Below, in pieces: positions 1-12,035 of a DNA stretch of 64,000 bases. Origin of the DNA: Rhizophagus irregularis (taxonomy: Eukaryota; Glomeromycota; Glomeromycetes; Glomerales; Glomeraceae); assembly GCF_026210795.1 (NCBI RefSeq), contig NC_089451.1:3146001-3210000 (forward strand), in the 5' to 3' direction. Position numbers and translations under genes: made by a program. Below the pieces are notes generated by a model. The model saw only the letters and a list, made by a program, of their open reading frames with translations. It searched no databases and was not told the origin of the DNA. Position 1 is the first letter of the stretch; every line of letters starts with the position of its first letter.

Positions 1-708
1 AAAGTTATCAACCTTTTGACCAGTACGGCTTGCCATAAAGAAGTTGAATCAACGAGGATAGAGCTGAAAAAGGCTAGGGTAGGCACTAAAAATTACAGTA
101 AAAGGAATAGAGTAAATCAGGAAAAAAGTGTTACTGAAATTCAGGTTGATCAGCTGCCGATTGAGAAAATTGATACGTCATTATATCAGGTGACGCCGAT
201 CAAGATACTTGTGTACAACATTCCAGCACGATGGAAAGATGAAGATATTATTAAAGTTTTTAGAAGTTTAGGTATAGTTAGAAGGATGTCAATTAAAAAG
301 CAGTTTAAGTATAAGTCAGTTAAGTTATGTATATTTTTAAAGTTGGATCAAGTGGATGCTGAATGGAGAAGTAGACATAGTATTAATATACAAATGAACG
401 ATAAAATGTATTGGTTTAGTAGATGGTTTCCAGAGTATATGAAGTTGTCAGATATTAGAGAAAGGTTTAAGTATACAGCTTACAAAGAGGTTAAGGCAGA
501 TTTGAAAGATTTGACAGACGAAGAGATTTTGGAATTTTATAAAGGGCATGGAGATTGGTTTTATGGGAAGATTATTTTTATTAAAGGAAAGAAGTTTATA
601 TATGTATATTTTGCGAATGAGAACAAGTTAGAACATGCAGTAACTGAGAGTTTAGGTCAGGGTTTACAGGAAGCTTGGATATTTCCACAAAAAAAAAAAG
701 AATTTTGA
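1..708 (+). CDS. Unidentified RRM-like protein, 5' end outside the window
   Basis: An open frame enters from the window edge and stops at 706-708, so the true start is not visible. Residues around ILVYNIPARW and the following stretch look like the first strand and helix of an RRM-type nucleic-acid-binding fold (inference). The rest is rich in Lys, Phe and Tyr, including the words FKYK and RFKYT, which recur in the repeat protein immediately downstream. The frame ends just after a run of A residues at about 688-699. The next frame over is open from that run into the repeat region, so this and the following entry may once have been one gene. LINE ORF1 proteins also carry RRM-like folds, so a mobile-element origin is possible. 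Function unknown. Confidence 0.4.
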   Translation, partial: KVINLLTSTACHKEVESTRIELKKARVGTKNYSKRNRVNQEKSVTEIQVDQLPIEKIDTSLYQVTPIKILVYNIPARWKDEDIIKVFRSLGIVRRMSIKKQFKYKSVKLCIFLKLDQVDAEWRSRHSINIQMNDKMYWFSRWFPEYMKLSDIRERFKYTAYKEVKADLKDLTDEEILEFYKGHGDWFYGKIIFIKGKKFIYVYFANENKLEHAVTESLGQGLQEAWIFPQKKKEF

Positions 709-745
709 TTATTTTATTTCAAGTAGGAGCAGTACGTCAAGTCAC

Positions 746-1975
746 GTGAAAGGAAAGGACGAAAATGAAATGGTTGTGGATAATATTGATAAAGAGGAGA
801 TTTCTGACAAGGTTAAATATTTGGAAGATGATATGAGAAGGATTGTGGAAAAGGCAATTGATGATCAGGTAAAAGAGAAAGAGTTGATTAGAGAAGAGCT
901 GTTAAAGTTCAAGTACACGGATGATGATGTGAGAAAGATTGTTGTAAAGGAAACTGATGATCTAATAAAAGAGCAAGAGTTGATTAAAGAAAAATTGTCA
1001 AGATTTAAGTATACAGAAGCGGATTTGGAAAAGAGAGTTGCAAAGGCAGTTAATAGTAGAGACTCTAGAATCAAGTATACAGAAAAAGAAGCAGAAGAGA
1101 AGGTGAAGAAAGCAGTTGATCATTTGATCAGAAAGCATGAATGGACCTAAGATTTTGTTGATTATGGTAAGTATAAATATACGGAAAAAGATGTGGATGA
1201 TATGTTGGCGTTATATAAATACACGGAAAAAGACTTAGAGTTGATGGTTGCACAAAAATTAGAGGAACGGATTAATGAACAAAGAGAAAAAGATAAAGAG
1301 ATAATTTCTAAGTTTAAATACACAGAAGAAGATGTGAATGAGTTAGTGGCAAAAGCAATAGAGGACCAGATAAAAGAGAAGAATTTGTTCAAAGAGAACG
1401 TTATAAAGACTGCAAGAGAGATCGCTGGTATGATGGGTTTAAAGTTAGATGATATAGATTTTGGCATTAGCAGTGTAAATAAAGATAGACAAACTGAAGT
1501 TTTGTTCCAAGAAATACAAAAAGCTAATGCTAAACAGATGATTAAGGGTGATATTTCAAAATCAGGTGATAAATTGAGAAAACTTTTGGACGTGAATAAT
1601 CATGTGATTAATGAAATGACTAACAAAGGGATGAAAGATAGAAGTGAGATTACGGGCAAAGATAATCATAGTAGAGAGGTTTCAGTGTCTCAAGAAGATT
1701 TGGAAATATATAATAAAGTTAATGAAGCTTGTTCATCACGCCTGCCACCTGAAATTAAAAAGGAAGTTGTGGTAGACGAAAAAGTTGGACAGAAGAGAAA
1801 TAATAAGGATGAGTTAAATAGAGGCATGGTTAGTAGTGATAATACTGATGATGATAGTGGATCAGAAACTAAAGATTTAAAGATAAATGATAAAAAGCAG
1901 GGAATACAAGGAGGAAAAGGTAAAAAGGGTGGCAAAGGTGGAAAATCAAAGAAAAAAAGTAAGAAAGGGTGGTAA
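746..1975 (+). pseudogene. Lys/Glu-rich repeat coiled-coil protein, interrupted
   Basis: This frame holds about seven degenerate repeats of roughly 33 residues. Each begins with a KYTE-type word (KYLEDD, KYTDDD, KYTEAD, KYTEKE, KYTEKD, KYTEKD, KYTEED) and continues with an amphipathic Lys/Glu helix such as KAIDDQIKEKELI. They should form a long coiled coil. The tail from about 1890 is a Gly-Lys basic stretch (GGKGKKGGKGG), suited to binding nucleic acid. One in-frame TAA at 1148-1150 splits the frame between repeats. No ATG lies at the left end, and the frame is open back to about 698, next to the RRM-like frame, which supports a common ancestral gene. No family was recognised. It could be a decayed host gene or an ORF1-type protein of a retroelement. 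Confidence 0.4.
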
Positions 1976-2655
1976 GTATTTTGTAAGGGACGTGTTAATG
2001 GTGAAAGGGTTAGTATAAATTTTGATTAAAAAATGGTTAAATTGAAATTAAAAAATGCTAACGCAGGAAATGTTAGATAGTTAGTTTATTTGGTTTTGTT
2101 ATGTTATTTATATTTTGTTTTGTTTTTATGTAAATATAGGATAGTTACTTTATTAGCAGATGCATAGCGTCTAGATTGTGATAGGTTGTTTTGATATAAT
2201 TATCACAATATTAATAAAGATTAAATTTGGAAAAAAAAAAAAGATTTTCTTAAATATAAAAGGTACTATCCTATAAGCTCAAAAAATCAATTCTTCGAAT
2301 TTATAATTATTTCTATGCACAGTAGATTCAAACTATTAGTAAATTTTACTAAGTACCTTATCCCCAAAATCAATTATAAAAATAGTGCCGGATTTCCAAT
2401 TAAAAATTTTATAAAATAAGTTATTCAAATATATCTGTACAATATAATGATAATCACAAATAATAAGTTTATGAAATCTGTATTACGGAGTATTTTATTT
2501 TTGTGATCATCAGCTGATTTTTTGAGCACCCTTTTGACCCAAATTAAGATAAGATTTGTCGATCGCTGCTGTGCGAATGTAATACGTTTATAATGTTGTG
2601 ATTTTTGTCTTTTTAAAAAAAATCCTTTTGTTTTACTCTATTTAAACATCCAAAT
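1976..2655. other. AT-rich intergenic region with a poly(A)-like tract
   Basis: No coding frame was recognised. AATAAAG at about 2214 followed by a 12-nt A run at 2231-2242 looks like a polyadenylated 3' end, possibly of the upstream locus. GATCATCAGCTGAT lies at about 2505-2518. TATTTAAAC at 2639-2647 sits only about 10 nt before the kinase start codon, so it may not be the functional TATA element. Confidence 0.4.
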
Positions 2656-4183
2656 ATGGAAGAAATTACGCTCAGTGGTGATGTGATTAAGCAAATAAAA
2701 AATTTTAACCATCGGAAATTAACGGATGAACAAAATTCGTTAATTGATAAGTTAATATCAAATGAAGAATTGAAAAAACGGTATAAAAATTATGGTTTAT
2801 GTAATAAATGTAATCAGCCCAAAACTTATTATAATTGGTGTCAGCTATGTAATGCCAAACGTTTTCAACAAAATTTCAAAAATTGGACTAGTGGAAATAA
2901 TGAAGTTGACCAGTTTATTCAAAATGCACAACTTAAAGCTAGTAAATACGAACAAATTTTAGAATGGATTGAATATGATAGATTTGAAAATGTTGAATAT
3001 TTGACTAAAGGAGGATTTGGAACTATTTATAAAGCAATTTGGAAAGATGGAAATATAGAAGAATGGGATTCTGAAAATAATCAATGGAATAGAATTAATG
3101 TAAATTCTTCAGTTGTCTTAAAATGCTTACATAACTCGCAAAATATTACAGCCGAATTTTTAAGAGAAGTGAGTTACTTATATAAGATATTGTTATATGT
3201 TGAAACTTTCTAATTTATAAAATAATGTAAATGATAAACTAACTTTTATGAATTCTTTTTAGATTGAATTACATATAAAGACTGATTCAATTTATGTACT
3301 TCAATGTTTTGGCATTACTAAAGATCCGGAATCCAATAATTTTATGATGGTAATGGATTATGCAAAAAATGGAAGTTTAAGACAACGTTTAAATAATTAT
3401 TTTAATTCAATGAAATGGGCAGAAAAGTTGGATATCTTACAAAGGACTGCAAATGGACTTGTTGCTATTCATAATAAAAATTTAATTCATCATGATTTTC
3501 ATTGTGGTAATATATTAAATGGTGCAAGCAATATTACTTATATAACTGATTTAGGATTATGCCGACCAGCAAATGTAGTACCTTCTCAAGATGAAAATAA
3601 AAAAATTTATGGAGTATTACCTTATGTAGCACCTGAGGTTTTAAGAGGAAAAGAATATACCCAAGAAAGTGATATTTATTCATTTGGAATTATTGCATAT
3701 GAAGTCTGTACAGGGTTTCCTCCTTATCATGATATTTCTCATGATAAATTCTTAGCTATTAGCATTTGTCAAGGACTTAGACCAAAATCTGATTATAAAA
3801 TTCCTCAACTAATTTTAAATATAATTAAACAATGTTGGGATGCTGATCCTTTAAAACGACCTAAAGCAAATGAATTATATGATTTATTATATAATTTATA
3901 TATTTCAAGTTATTTTTCAAGTAGACGTGACCATGACATAATCAATAAGCAAATTGAAGAAGCAGATAAAATTAATGAGAAATTAACTTCCTCTTCATTA
4001 TTATATACTGGTAATACCCTTTCATATACTACAAATCCTCAAGCAGTTTACACAAGTAGACTTTTAGACTTTAAAAATCTTCCAGAACCAAAAAATGCTG
4101 TTGATAGTAAGGATGATGGCGATAATTCATTTGAATATTCAGGTAATTCATGTCTTAGCTTATTTTCGCAAAATAATTCTTGA
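2656..4183 (+). CDS. TKL-type protein kinase with Cys4 leader, two exons
   Basis: Exon 1 is 2656-3168 and exon 2 is 3263-4183. The 94-nt intron has a GTGAGT donor, a TTTTTAG acceptor and phase 0, and gives a 477-residue protein. An N-terminal Cys4 module (C49, C52, C62, C65) precedes the kinase domain. The Gly loop is GGFGTIYK (119-126) and the lysine is K156 in VVLKCL. The catalytic loop is HHDFHCGN (D249, N254), so HRD has become HHD. The metal motif is DLG (D267), followed by an APE motif, APEVLRG. These variants are typical of the large Rhizophagus TKL expansion (family knowledge), and D249, N254 and D267 are kept, so activity is plausible. The Ser/Asn-rich tail of about 100 residues resembles no domain I know. 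Substrate unknown. A decayed paralogue lies convergently downstream. Confidence 0.85.
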
Positions 4184-4754
4184 AATGCTTACTAATGTAA
4201 AATTATCTTTATCCTATAGAATCCATAGAACCAATAGATTTCACTACCTAGTTATTAATTTACATCATGTTTAATTTTATTAATAACATTAACAATTTAT
4301 GGATAGAAACAACTAAAGTAAAGAAAAGAAAGAAAATATACAATTATTCAGAATATAAATTTCTTTATTAGTATCTATTATTTGCTACTATTTATTTTCT
4401 TTATTACTACATATTTTATTGGAATATTCTTTTTATAATAAAAACTTGATATGTATTGATGAAACTACTCAGTATATAAATAAATCTATTGTATAAATTA
4501 ACCCAGTCCTAGTACTAAGTGTTTATTACTTATACATGAATGAAAATAATATCCCTTGTAATATGAATTTAAAAATGTGGCGTTGAAATGCCTTTGTTAT
4601 TTAATGAAAGAAAATTATTATAAGAATTCAAAGTCATTTAAAGAAATACAAGTATTAAGACATAAATACATATCACTTTCTCGAGTATATTCTTTTCTTA
4701 AAACTTCAAGTGTACATGAGGTAATACTCTAAATACTTTTTTCGTTTACTTTAT
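4184..4754. other. AT-rich spacer between kinase gene and inverted pseudogene
   Basis: No coding frame, RNA gene or repeat family was recognised. The stretch separates two convergent kinase copies and should contain the 3' end signals of the intact gene, but no specific signal stands out. Confidence 0.4.
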
Positions 4755-5601
4755 GAAGATTTTACATTTGCTAGTTGATATAATCCTAAATCAGTAATAA
4801 GTAATATTTCTACTTTATTATATTACCACCATGAAAATTAAGATGAGTTAGTCCTTTATTATGAATATCATCAAATGAAGGCATGCCACTTGCGAATTGG
4901 CACAAAATATCTAATTTTTCATCCAAATTCATTGAATTAAATTATTATTTAAGTATTGTCTTAAAGTACCATTTTCTGTAAGTTCTATTACCATGATAAA
5001 ATTATTTAATTTGGATCCTTAGTAAAGCCATGACAGCGAATTACAATGCGAATTAATCGTAATAATATATGTTACAATTTAAAAAAAAAAAGAATAGTAA
5101 TATTTATAAATGGAAGACATCTAAAATAATACAAATAAATGACTGACTTCGTTTAAAAATTCTGCTGTAATATATTTTGAATAATGTAAACATATTTTTT
5201 TTTACCGATTATGTTCAAAATCAATATTTTATATGTCCATCTTTTCAAATCGCTTTATCCCCTTTCCAAATATTCAATATTTTCAACCCTATCATATTCG
5301 ATCCACTTCAAAATTTTAATATAATATTTAGCTTTAAGTTGTAATTTTTGAAAAAATTTATCAACTACATTGTTTCCACTAGAAACTAGTCTAATTCTGT
5401 TGCAATTTACATTGACACCAACCACAAGTAATTTTGGGCTGCTTACATTCTTTACACAAACCATAATCTTTATAACGTACTTTTAATTCTTTATTTAATA
5501 TTGGTTTATTAATTAACAAATTTTGTTCTTCTGTTAAATAAAGATGGTCAAAAACTTTAATTTGTTCAAATATATTATCACTGATCTTTAATATCTTTCA
5601 T
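4755..5601 (-). pseudogene. Decayed TKL kinase paralogue
   Basis: Reading leftward from a start-like ATG at 5601, the sequence follows the intact kinase at 2656-4183. It has the Cys module words (GLCKEC and WCQ), then SSGNN, then KWIEYDRVENIEYLERG up to about 5255. After a degraded stretch it picks up the post-intron part (TKDP, NNF, MVIELTENGTLRQYLNNN). It continues through a lost catalytic loop to ITDLGLYQLANV near 4755. The region holding the nucleotide-binding loop and lysine is missing, and the second half contains several stops and frame changes. It is a dead copy lying tail-to-tail with the intact gene. Confidence 0.75.
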
Positions 5602-5929
5602 ATTAAAAATCTTCGCACGAACAAATCTAATTAAAACACTAAAAGATTTGTTGGTTGTCGATCGTACTAAAATAGAAAAGCTTGATTCAAATGTATTTAT
5701 ATAATCAGCAAATCAATACCAAAGATGGGGGATCAGCATCTTAAAATGGAAATCACTCAAAAACTAATCTTATGTTAACGTTAAGTTAACGTTAACCTAT
5801 CATGACATGTCAATCATTTCAAGTCATTACAATAACGTGACGCGCCACCCACCCACCCATAAGGTCATATTGCACTTTTATAGAATGTCCTCTCTTGCTA
5901 AAAAATTGTGGGATAAAATTTTTGGCAAA
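5602..5929. other. Spacer with an AACGTT palindrome cluster
   Basis: No gene seen. GTTAACGTTAAGTTAACGTT-type palindromic sequence lies around 5774-5798, and a CCACCCACCCACCC run lies near 5847-5860. This is the region upstream of the dead kinase copy and may be its old promoter. Confidence 0.3.
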
Positions 5930-7930
5930 TCATGTGAAAACTGAATAATATTTTTTGTCAGCCAAAAATGATCAATAACCGGATGATAAATTTTAATATT
6001 ACTTATTTAAAAATATTCAGATACATATTTTTTTTTATTTTGAACCAAAAAAAATAAACAACAATTGAACAGTAAATTTTCATTGTCATCATCTCATTAT
6101 CGTTATAATGCTATCATGAAAATTTTTCAGGGTAGTAATTCTAAAAATGATTAACAATCAGATAATAGAATTGTTGTTTTGTTACAATGTTATCGTAAAA
6201 AATTATTTTTCCAGAGCCATAATTCCAAAAATAAATCAACAATTAGATAGTAAAATTTTTAGATTGTCATAATGTTATCCTGAAAATTTTTTTTCTCAAC
6301 AATTGGATGATAAATTTTAAATAAATGTTATATCAAGTAATAAACAATCTGTTTGTATTATTTATTTAAGTTAATCACATAATCAAAAACATTTTTTTTT
6401 ATTTTTGAACTAAAAAAAACGAGTAAAATTTTCATTATCATCATCTTATTATAATACTATTATAATAATAAATTTTCTGAGTAGTAGAATTGTTTTATTA
6501 TAATATTATCATGAAAAATTTTTTTTCTAAAAATAATTAACAATCGGATAATAGAATTGTTTTGTTATAATGTTATTGTAAAAAAATTATTCCCAGAACT
6601 GTAATTCTAAAAATGATCAACAATTGGATAAATCAATACCATATCACGTAATAACAATCTGTTCGCATTATTTATTTAAAGTTAATCACTTATTTCAAAA
6701 ACATTTTTTTATTTTTGAAACAAAAAATAGACAACAATCAAATGGTAAAATTTTCATTATTGTTGTCTTATTATAATGTTCAGTTATCAAAATTTTTCCA
6801 GAATTAAAAAATGATCAATGATCGGATAATAGATTTGTTTATTACAATGTAATCGTGAAAAATTTTTTTCCAGAGCCATAATTCCAAAAATGATGATAGT
6901 AAATTTTAAATAAATACTTTATCAAGTAATAAGCAATCTGTTCGTATTACTATTTAAAGTTAACCCCATATTTCAGAAACATTTTTTATTTTATTTTTGA
7001 ACCAAAAAAATAGACAACAATCGAATGGTAAAAGTTTCCATTATTGTCATTTTATTATAATGCTGCCATGAAAATTTTCCAGAGTAATAATTCTAAAAAT
7101 AATCAACAATCAGATATTTTGTTACAATGTTATCGTAAAAAATTTTCTTCCAGGGATTTTAAATAAATACCTTATCAAGTAATAAACAATCTGTTCGTAT
7201 TATTTATTTAAAGTTAATCACATATATCAAAAACCTTTTTTTTATTTTTGAAACAAAACAATAAACAACAATCAAATGGTAAAATTTTCATTATTGTTGT
7301 CTTATTATTATGATGTTCAGTTATCGTGTAATTTTTCCAGAACTAAAAATGATCAGCAATTAAATAGTAGGATTATTTTATTACAATGTAATCGTAAAAA
7401 ATTTTTTTTCCCGGAGCCATAATTCCAAAAATGATCAACAATTGGATAATAAATTTTAAATAAACACCTTATCAAGTAATAACAATCTGTTCGCATTATT
7501 TATTTAAAGTTAATCACTTATTTCAAAAACATTTTTTTATTTTTGAAACAAAAAATAGACAACAATCAAATGGTAAAATTTTCATTATTGTTGTCTTATT
7601 ATAATGTTCAGTTATAAAATTTTTCCAGAATTAAAAAATGATCAACGATCGGGACAGTAGATTTGTTTATTACAATGTAATTGTGAAAAAATTTTTTTCC
7701 AGAGCCATAATTCCAAAAATGATGATAGTAAATTTTAAATAAATACTTTATCAAGTAATAAACAATCTGTTCGTATTACTATTTAAAGTTAACCGCATAT
7801 TTCAGAAAATTTTTTTTTTTTATTTTTGAACCAAAAAAAATAGACAACAATCGAATGGTAAAACTTTCATTATTGTCATCTCATTATTATGGTATTCAGT
7901 TATCATGAAATATTTTCAGTTAAAAACTAG
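5930..7930. repeat. Degenerate AT-rich satellite with three-unit higher order
   Basis: The same phrase order recurs: a CAATCTGTTCGTATT-like box, a TTTATTTAAAGTTAATCAC box, a T-run with TTTTTGAAACAAAAA, GACAACAATC, TCATTATTGTTGTC, then CCAGAGCCATAATTCC and AATGATCAACAATTGG. The first box starts near 6345, 6654, 6930, 7186, 7484 and 7764, giving units of about 255-310 bp. Units three apart (about 830-840 bp) are more alike than neighbours, for example 6685-6870 against 7510-7690, so the array grew as a trimer. No coding frame was found. Confidence 0.7.
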
Positions 7931-8755
7931 CTGTAACGGGTATATTAAAATTTTATAATGTTAATTATCGGTTATTATTTATTTATAGTTTGGAATATTT
8001 CACAATATTGAAATGGCACAATTTATAAATACAATTATATTTACAATTTATATTACTATATACAATTATAATTACAATTTATTTATATTATTAATAAATA
8101 CAATTATATTTATGTTCTATATGAATAAATAAAAGATTTCTTTACATATAATATTTTTGTATGATTGTTTTGATAATTATTACGTATTATAACTTATAAT
8201 GTAGTGAAAGTTTTATGAAATTGTATTGCAAAAAAAAAAAAAAAAAAAATTTGAAAAAAAAATCTGCCTATTATCGCAAAAAAGAAAAATTTCTCGAAAA
8301 AAAACCCAAAAAAATCTCTTGTGAATTATTATTATTACTAAAGAGTTAAGATCAATTATTTATTATACGTATTAGTATAAGCCAAACGTCAGTTACCGAA
8401 AAGCAAAAAAAATTACTAAAGACAGTATACTGATCTACAACCCATTAGTATTAGCAAACATCGGTCACTGGGAAATTTAAAGAATTTTTATTATACATTA
8501 GTAATCAACCTCAGGATCTGCTGATCAAATTGTCTGATCAAATTATTGTCCATAGGTAAAGTGGATCCGCCGATCAAACTATCCGATCTAGCTAACCCTA
8601 GCTAACAAAAAATAGGCGCAGAACTGGCGCAGGTAAATCATGCATTTCAGAAATTTAGATTAACCCGTACAAATATCAAATCACCATTTTAACAGGTATT
8701 TTTTTAGTATATTAATATTATATTATATTATATGTTATATATAGATAAATGATAA
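7931..8755. other. AT-rich region between two repeat blocks
   Basis: It contains simple repeats (AATTATA/ATTTATA runs near 8020-8110, an A run of about 20 at 8231-8250). Nothing gene-like was seen. Confidence 0.4.
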
Positions 8756-9140
8756 ATAGATATAGATGATCAACAATCGGATATTAGAATTGTTTTGTTA
8801 CAATGTAATCATGAAAAATTTTTTCCCAAAGCCGTAAACAATTAGATAGTAAAATTATCATTTTGTTATGAAAATTTTTTTTTTCAGAATCATAATTCCA
8901 AAAATGATCAACAATTGGATGATAAATTTTAAATAAATGCTTTATCAAGTAAAAACAATCTGTTCGTATTATTTCATATTATTTAAAATAATCACATATT
9001 TCAGATACTTATTTTTGAACCAAAAAAATAGACAACAATCAAGCAGTAAAATTTTCCATTATTTTCATTTTATTATAATGTTATCACGAAAATTTTTTTT
9101 CCAAAGCCATAATTCCAAAAATAATCAATAAATCTACTAA
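8756..9140. repeat. Outlying copies of the 5.9-7.9 kb repeat
   Basis: The same phrases return here: GATCAACAATCGGAT, TTACAATGTAATC, CATAATTCCAAAAATGATCAACAATTGGATGATAAA and a CAATCTGTTCG box near 8957. About one and a half units are present, separated from the main array by about 0.8 kb of unrelated DNA. Confidence 0.6.
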
Positions 9141-9330
9141 TATTGTAAATTAAATTGTATAAACAATAATTAATATGAATTTTTTAAAATTTTAATAGCC
9201 AATTAACAACAATAAAAACGGTTGTTTTATTATAATCTATTTTATTTATTCTTCTTTCTTATTAAATTAAAATAAATTGCTATATAAATGGTTTATTATT
9301 TTCATTCGATGAGTGATCAGCACAGGTTTT

Positions 9331-9340
9331 TTATATAAAA
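9331..9340 (+). promoter_or_regulatory. TATA-like element upstream of the OB-fold gene
   Basis: TTATATAAAA lies about 75 nt before the ATG at 9415, a normal spacing for a fungal TATA promoter. Position and sequence are the only evidence. Confidence 0.4.
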
Positions 9341-9414
9341 ATGGCGAGTTGATAGCGTGTTCAAATCAGAATAAAAATCATTTATTCATTTTTTAAACAA
9401 ACATATTTTTCAAA

Positions 9415-10581
9415 ATGCCTTCTTCTATTACAATTCTATGTCAAATAAAATCTAAAGGGTTAGATGGAGGGTTTGTCACCGGATTAGCACATTATATGTC
9501 TGAACCTGGAGTGTTTAAAACTTTCCATTATGGATACTTTAAAAAACAGCTTTCTCCTCTATTCCTACATGATTTGCAAGTCGGTGATCATGGGTTACTA
9601 TGTGGAAAGTTTGTTTTTAACCGTGGAAATATATATGTAAGTATTAAGAATATTATTTTTTCTTTATACAGCACTACTGCATAATTTTTTTAATGTAAAA
9701 AAATTATTATTAATATAGGTGCTAGTCTCTGCAGCGTTTAAAATTCCAACGTCAGAAAATCATGATAATATTAATTTGCCTTATGGTTCCTTTGTTGGGA
9801 GAATATACGAAGAAGTGGAACAAAACGGGAGTGATTGCAAATTTGGAGTGAATTTGCTAGAATATAATAATTTTAGTTTTGCAAGTAAAGAAAAAATTAA
9901 TTTCAGAATACATATTGTGTATGAGGCAGGGCCTACCTCGCGCTTTATTAAGCTCGCATCAAGATTACAAGTTGGAAAGTTGATTTTTATTTCTGGCTTT
10001 TTTGATCTTAATGAAAATGAAATTCCCTTCGTTGAAGCAAAAGAAATTGATATATTAAATGAATTTTCTGACAATCCATCACAGACTCAATCAAATAATA
10101 CTTTACAATCCCCTTTTCACGTACCGCTAAATTTAAAAGCAGTAAAAAATTCCTTCATTCTTCCCAACAAAAAGCAAATAAAACAATTGAAATTATTGAT
10201 AATGATGATCAAATAGATGATAAGAGTGAAGAAGAATTGCCACATGCTAAATTTAAAAGTAATAAAAAATTACTTCAGTCTCCCCCACAAAAAAAGAATA
10301 AAACAATTGAAATTATTGATAATGATGAACAAATAGATAACAAAAGTGAAGAAGAACAAAAATCACCAATCACGTCTGCTTCAAAGATTGAGGCAAAGGA
10401 TTCATCAATCTCTGAAAAATCAACCAAAAAAAATAGCAAAAGAAAGATGGAATTATCCGATTTATCAATCCAACGCTTAGAGAAAGCAGCCAAAAATACC
10501 AAAGTTAAAACAAGATCGCAAAAGCGATATGAAAATCAAAAGGAGGATAATGTTCTAATGGAAGCAGAAGAAAGTACTTGA
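9415..10581 (+). CDS. Putative OB-fold nucleic-acid-binding protein, frame change in C-terminal part
   Basis: Exon 1 is 9415-9636 (74 codons). The intron 9637-9718 has GTAAGT...ATATAG and phase 0. Exon 2 starts at 9719. Two successive beta-rich segments, one ending GKFVFNRGNIYV and one containing LQVGKLIFISGFFDLNENEIPFVEAKEIDIL, look like OB folds (inference from pattern). The C-terminal part is a charged Lys/Glu tail with a tandem 120-bp (40-codon) duplication, 10126-10245 and 10246-10365, each holding NKTIEIIDND. Both duplicated units are open in one frame, while exon 2 enters the first in another. Either there is a one-base slip between about 10099 and 10126, near CCCCTTTT, or a weak 104-nt intron 10121-10224 is removed. 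Function unknown; an RPA-like role is possible. Confidence 0.55.
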
Positions 10582-12035
10582 ATAGTAGTTTCGAAAACCT
10601 TAATTTGTATATTGTCTATTAGTTTAGAAAATTACAAATTACATAGTAAATTTTGTTATTGAGAAGTTAATTTTTAGCTTTTTTTATATATTATAATCTT
10701 ATTATTATAATAAATGAGTATTATTTTTTCTTAGCTCTTATAATGATATATAATGCTTAAATAAAATTATAGCTTCTTAAATTATAATTTTTTTTTTAAT
10801 ATCAGTCAATTTACTACATCATACCTGCTAACTAAAAATTTACGTACATTCTTTTTATCATTGACCAAAAATATGTAGTAATACAATATAATAATATATT
10901 GTGGGAAAAAATGGATTTTCGCTCTGCTTGACGTTCATTATACCAAGGTTTTATACAATTATCAAGAAATTTGTAAGAATATCAAAAAATTTATACCGTT
11001 TAGACTACCTGTATAAATAAACTAACAATTGCACCACGTTTATGTGTTACAAATTCTTTATTGTGATATTCTCCTGCATATATCTTGGTTTAATTGTCAA
11101 ATACCAAAATTTCACCTGCATATATTATATGAGCGGAGTATTTTTATAGATAATATTGCAAATGTAAAATTAAAAAAAAATACTATAGATGTTGGAAGAA
11201 CTTTATATTTAATTCATAATTAAAGTTTCGAAATACAGTTAATTGGATAAAATTTAAATACAATCTAAATACTTATGAGAAGTGCTTTTGTATTTACCAT
11301 CATACTAAACATTATGGTCTTAGATATATTCCAAAATAACCTTTGATATCTATAAATAATCTTGAAGGATAAACTACCATGAATAATAATCACTCCCTTT
11401 TTTATGATCAACTAAATGTAACATTTCAAAAGAAGTTCAAACATAAAATTTTAACAACGTTCTTTATCAATGTGAGAGCTAAGCCTCCAAATGAACGCAT
11501 ATATAGATAATTGTGCAATGCAAAGTTCACGTTTTCCAAATTGTAACAACAACTACAACAATTTGGTCGTACTCCCAATTACAAACTAATCCATTTTTTG
11601 GGATCGACAATTTTATATTAAAATAACTGTGTCAAATATATAATCATCGACAAAAAATACTATGGCTGCATAGAAAAAAATCGCGTATTCTTTTTATTAG
11701 TAATATCTAAAATAAAAAATAACACACATTATACTCTCCTTTGCCCAAGAGTCGCCTAATTAAATTTTAATTTAGTTAATTATAATTGAAAAAATATTAA
11801 TTCTAATTGAAAAAATACAAATAGGTTCTATTCCAACTTATAATCCTTCTAACAGGTTAATAACATTCTGTGTTTACTCGATATGACATGAATCAGGAGC
11901 ACAAGCTTTTTCCTTTACTTCCTTTTGCAGTTGAGAGTGATACAATGTTGTAACCCTTCAGTCTGGTCTATATGCACCACTACCATTTAGTGAGACGTAT
12001 CACCTGCAGGGGTAAATCACGAGAAAATTATACAA
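10582..12035. other. AT-rich intergenic region
   Basis: 3' flank of the OB-fold gene, then about 1.3 kb with no convincing coding frame. A short open stretch near 11029-11223 has no ATG and no recognisable motif, and was not called. Confidence 0.4.

Noticed and set aside
5840-5865. Telomere-like CCACCCACCC run
   Set aside because: It is a short run, not a fungal TTAGGG-type array, and lies in ordinary intergenic DNA.
8231-8250. Poly(A) run as a processed-gene tail
   Set aside because: No coding or UTR-like DNA and no target duplication lie beside it; it is a simple A run in AT-rich sequence.
5930-9140. CRISPR-like or tandem regulatory array
   Set aside because: Units are long and diverged with no constant short repeat and unique spacer pattern; this is a eukaryotic satellite.
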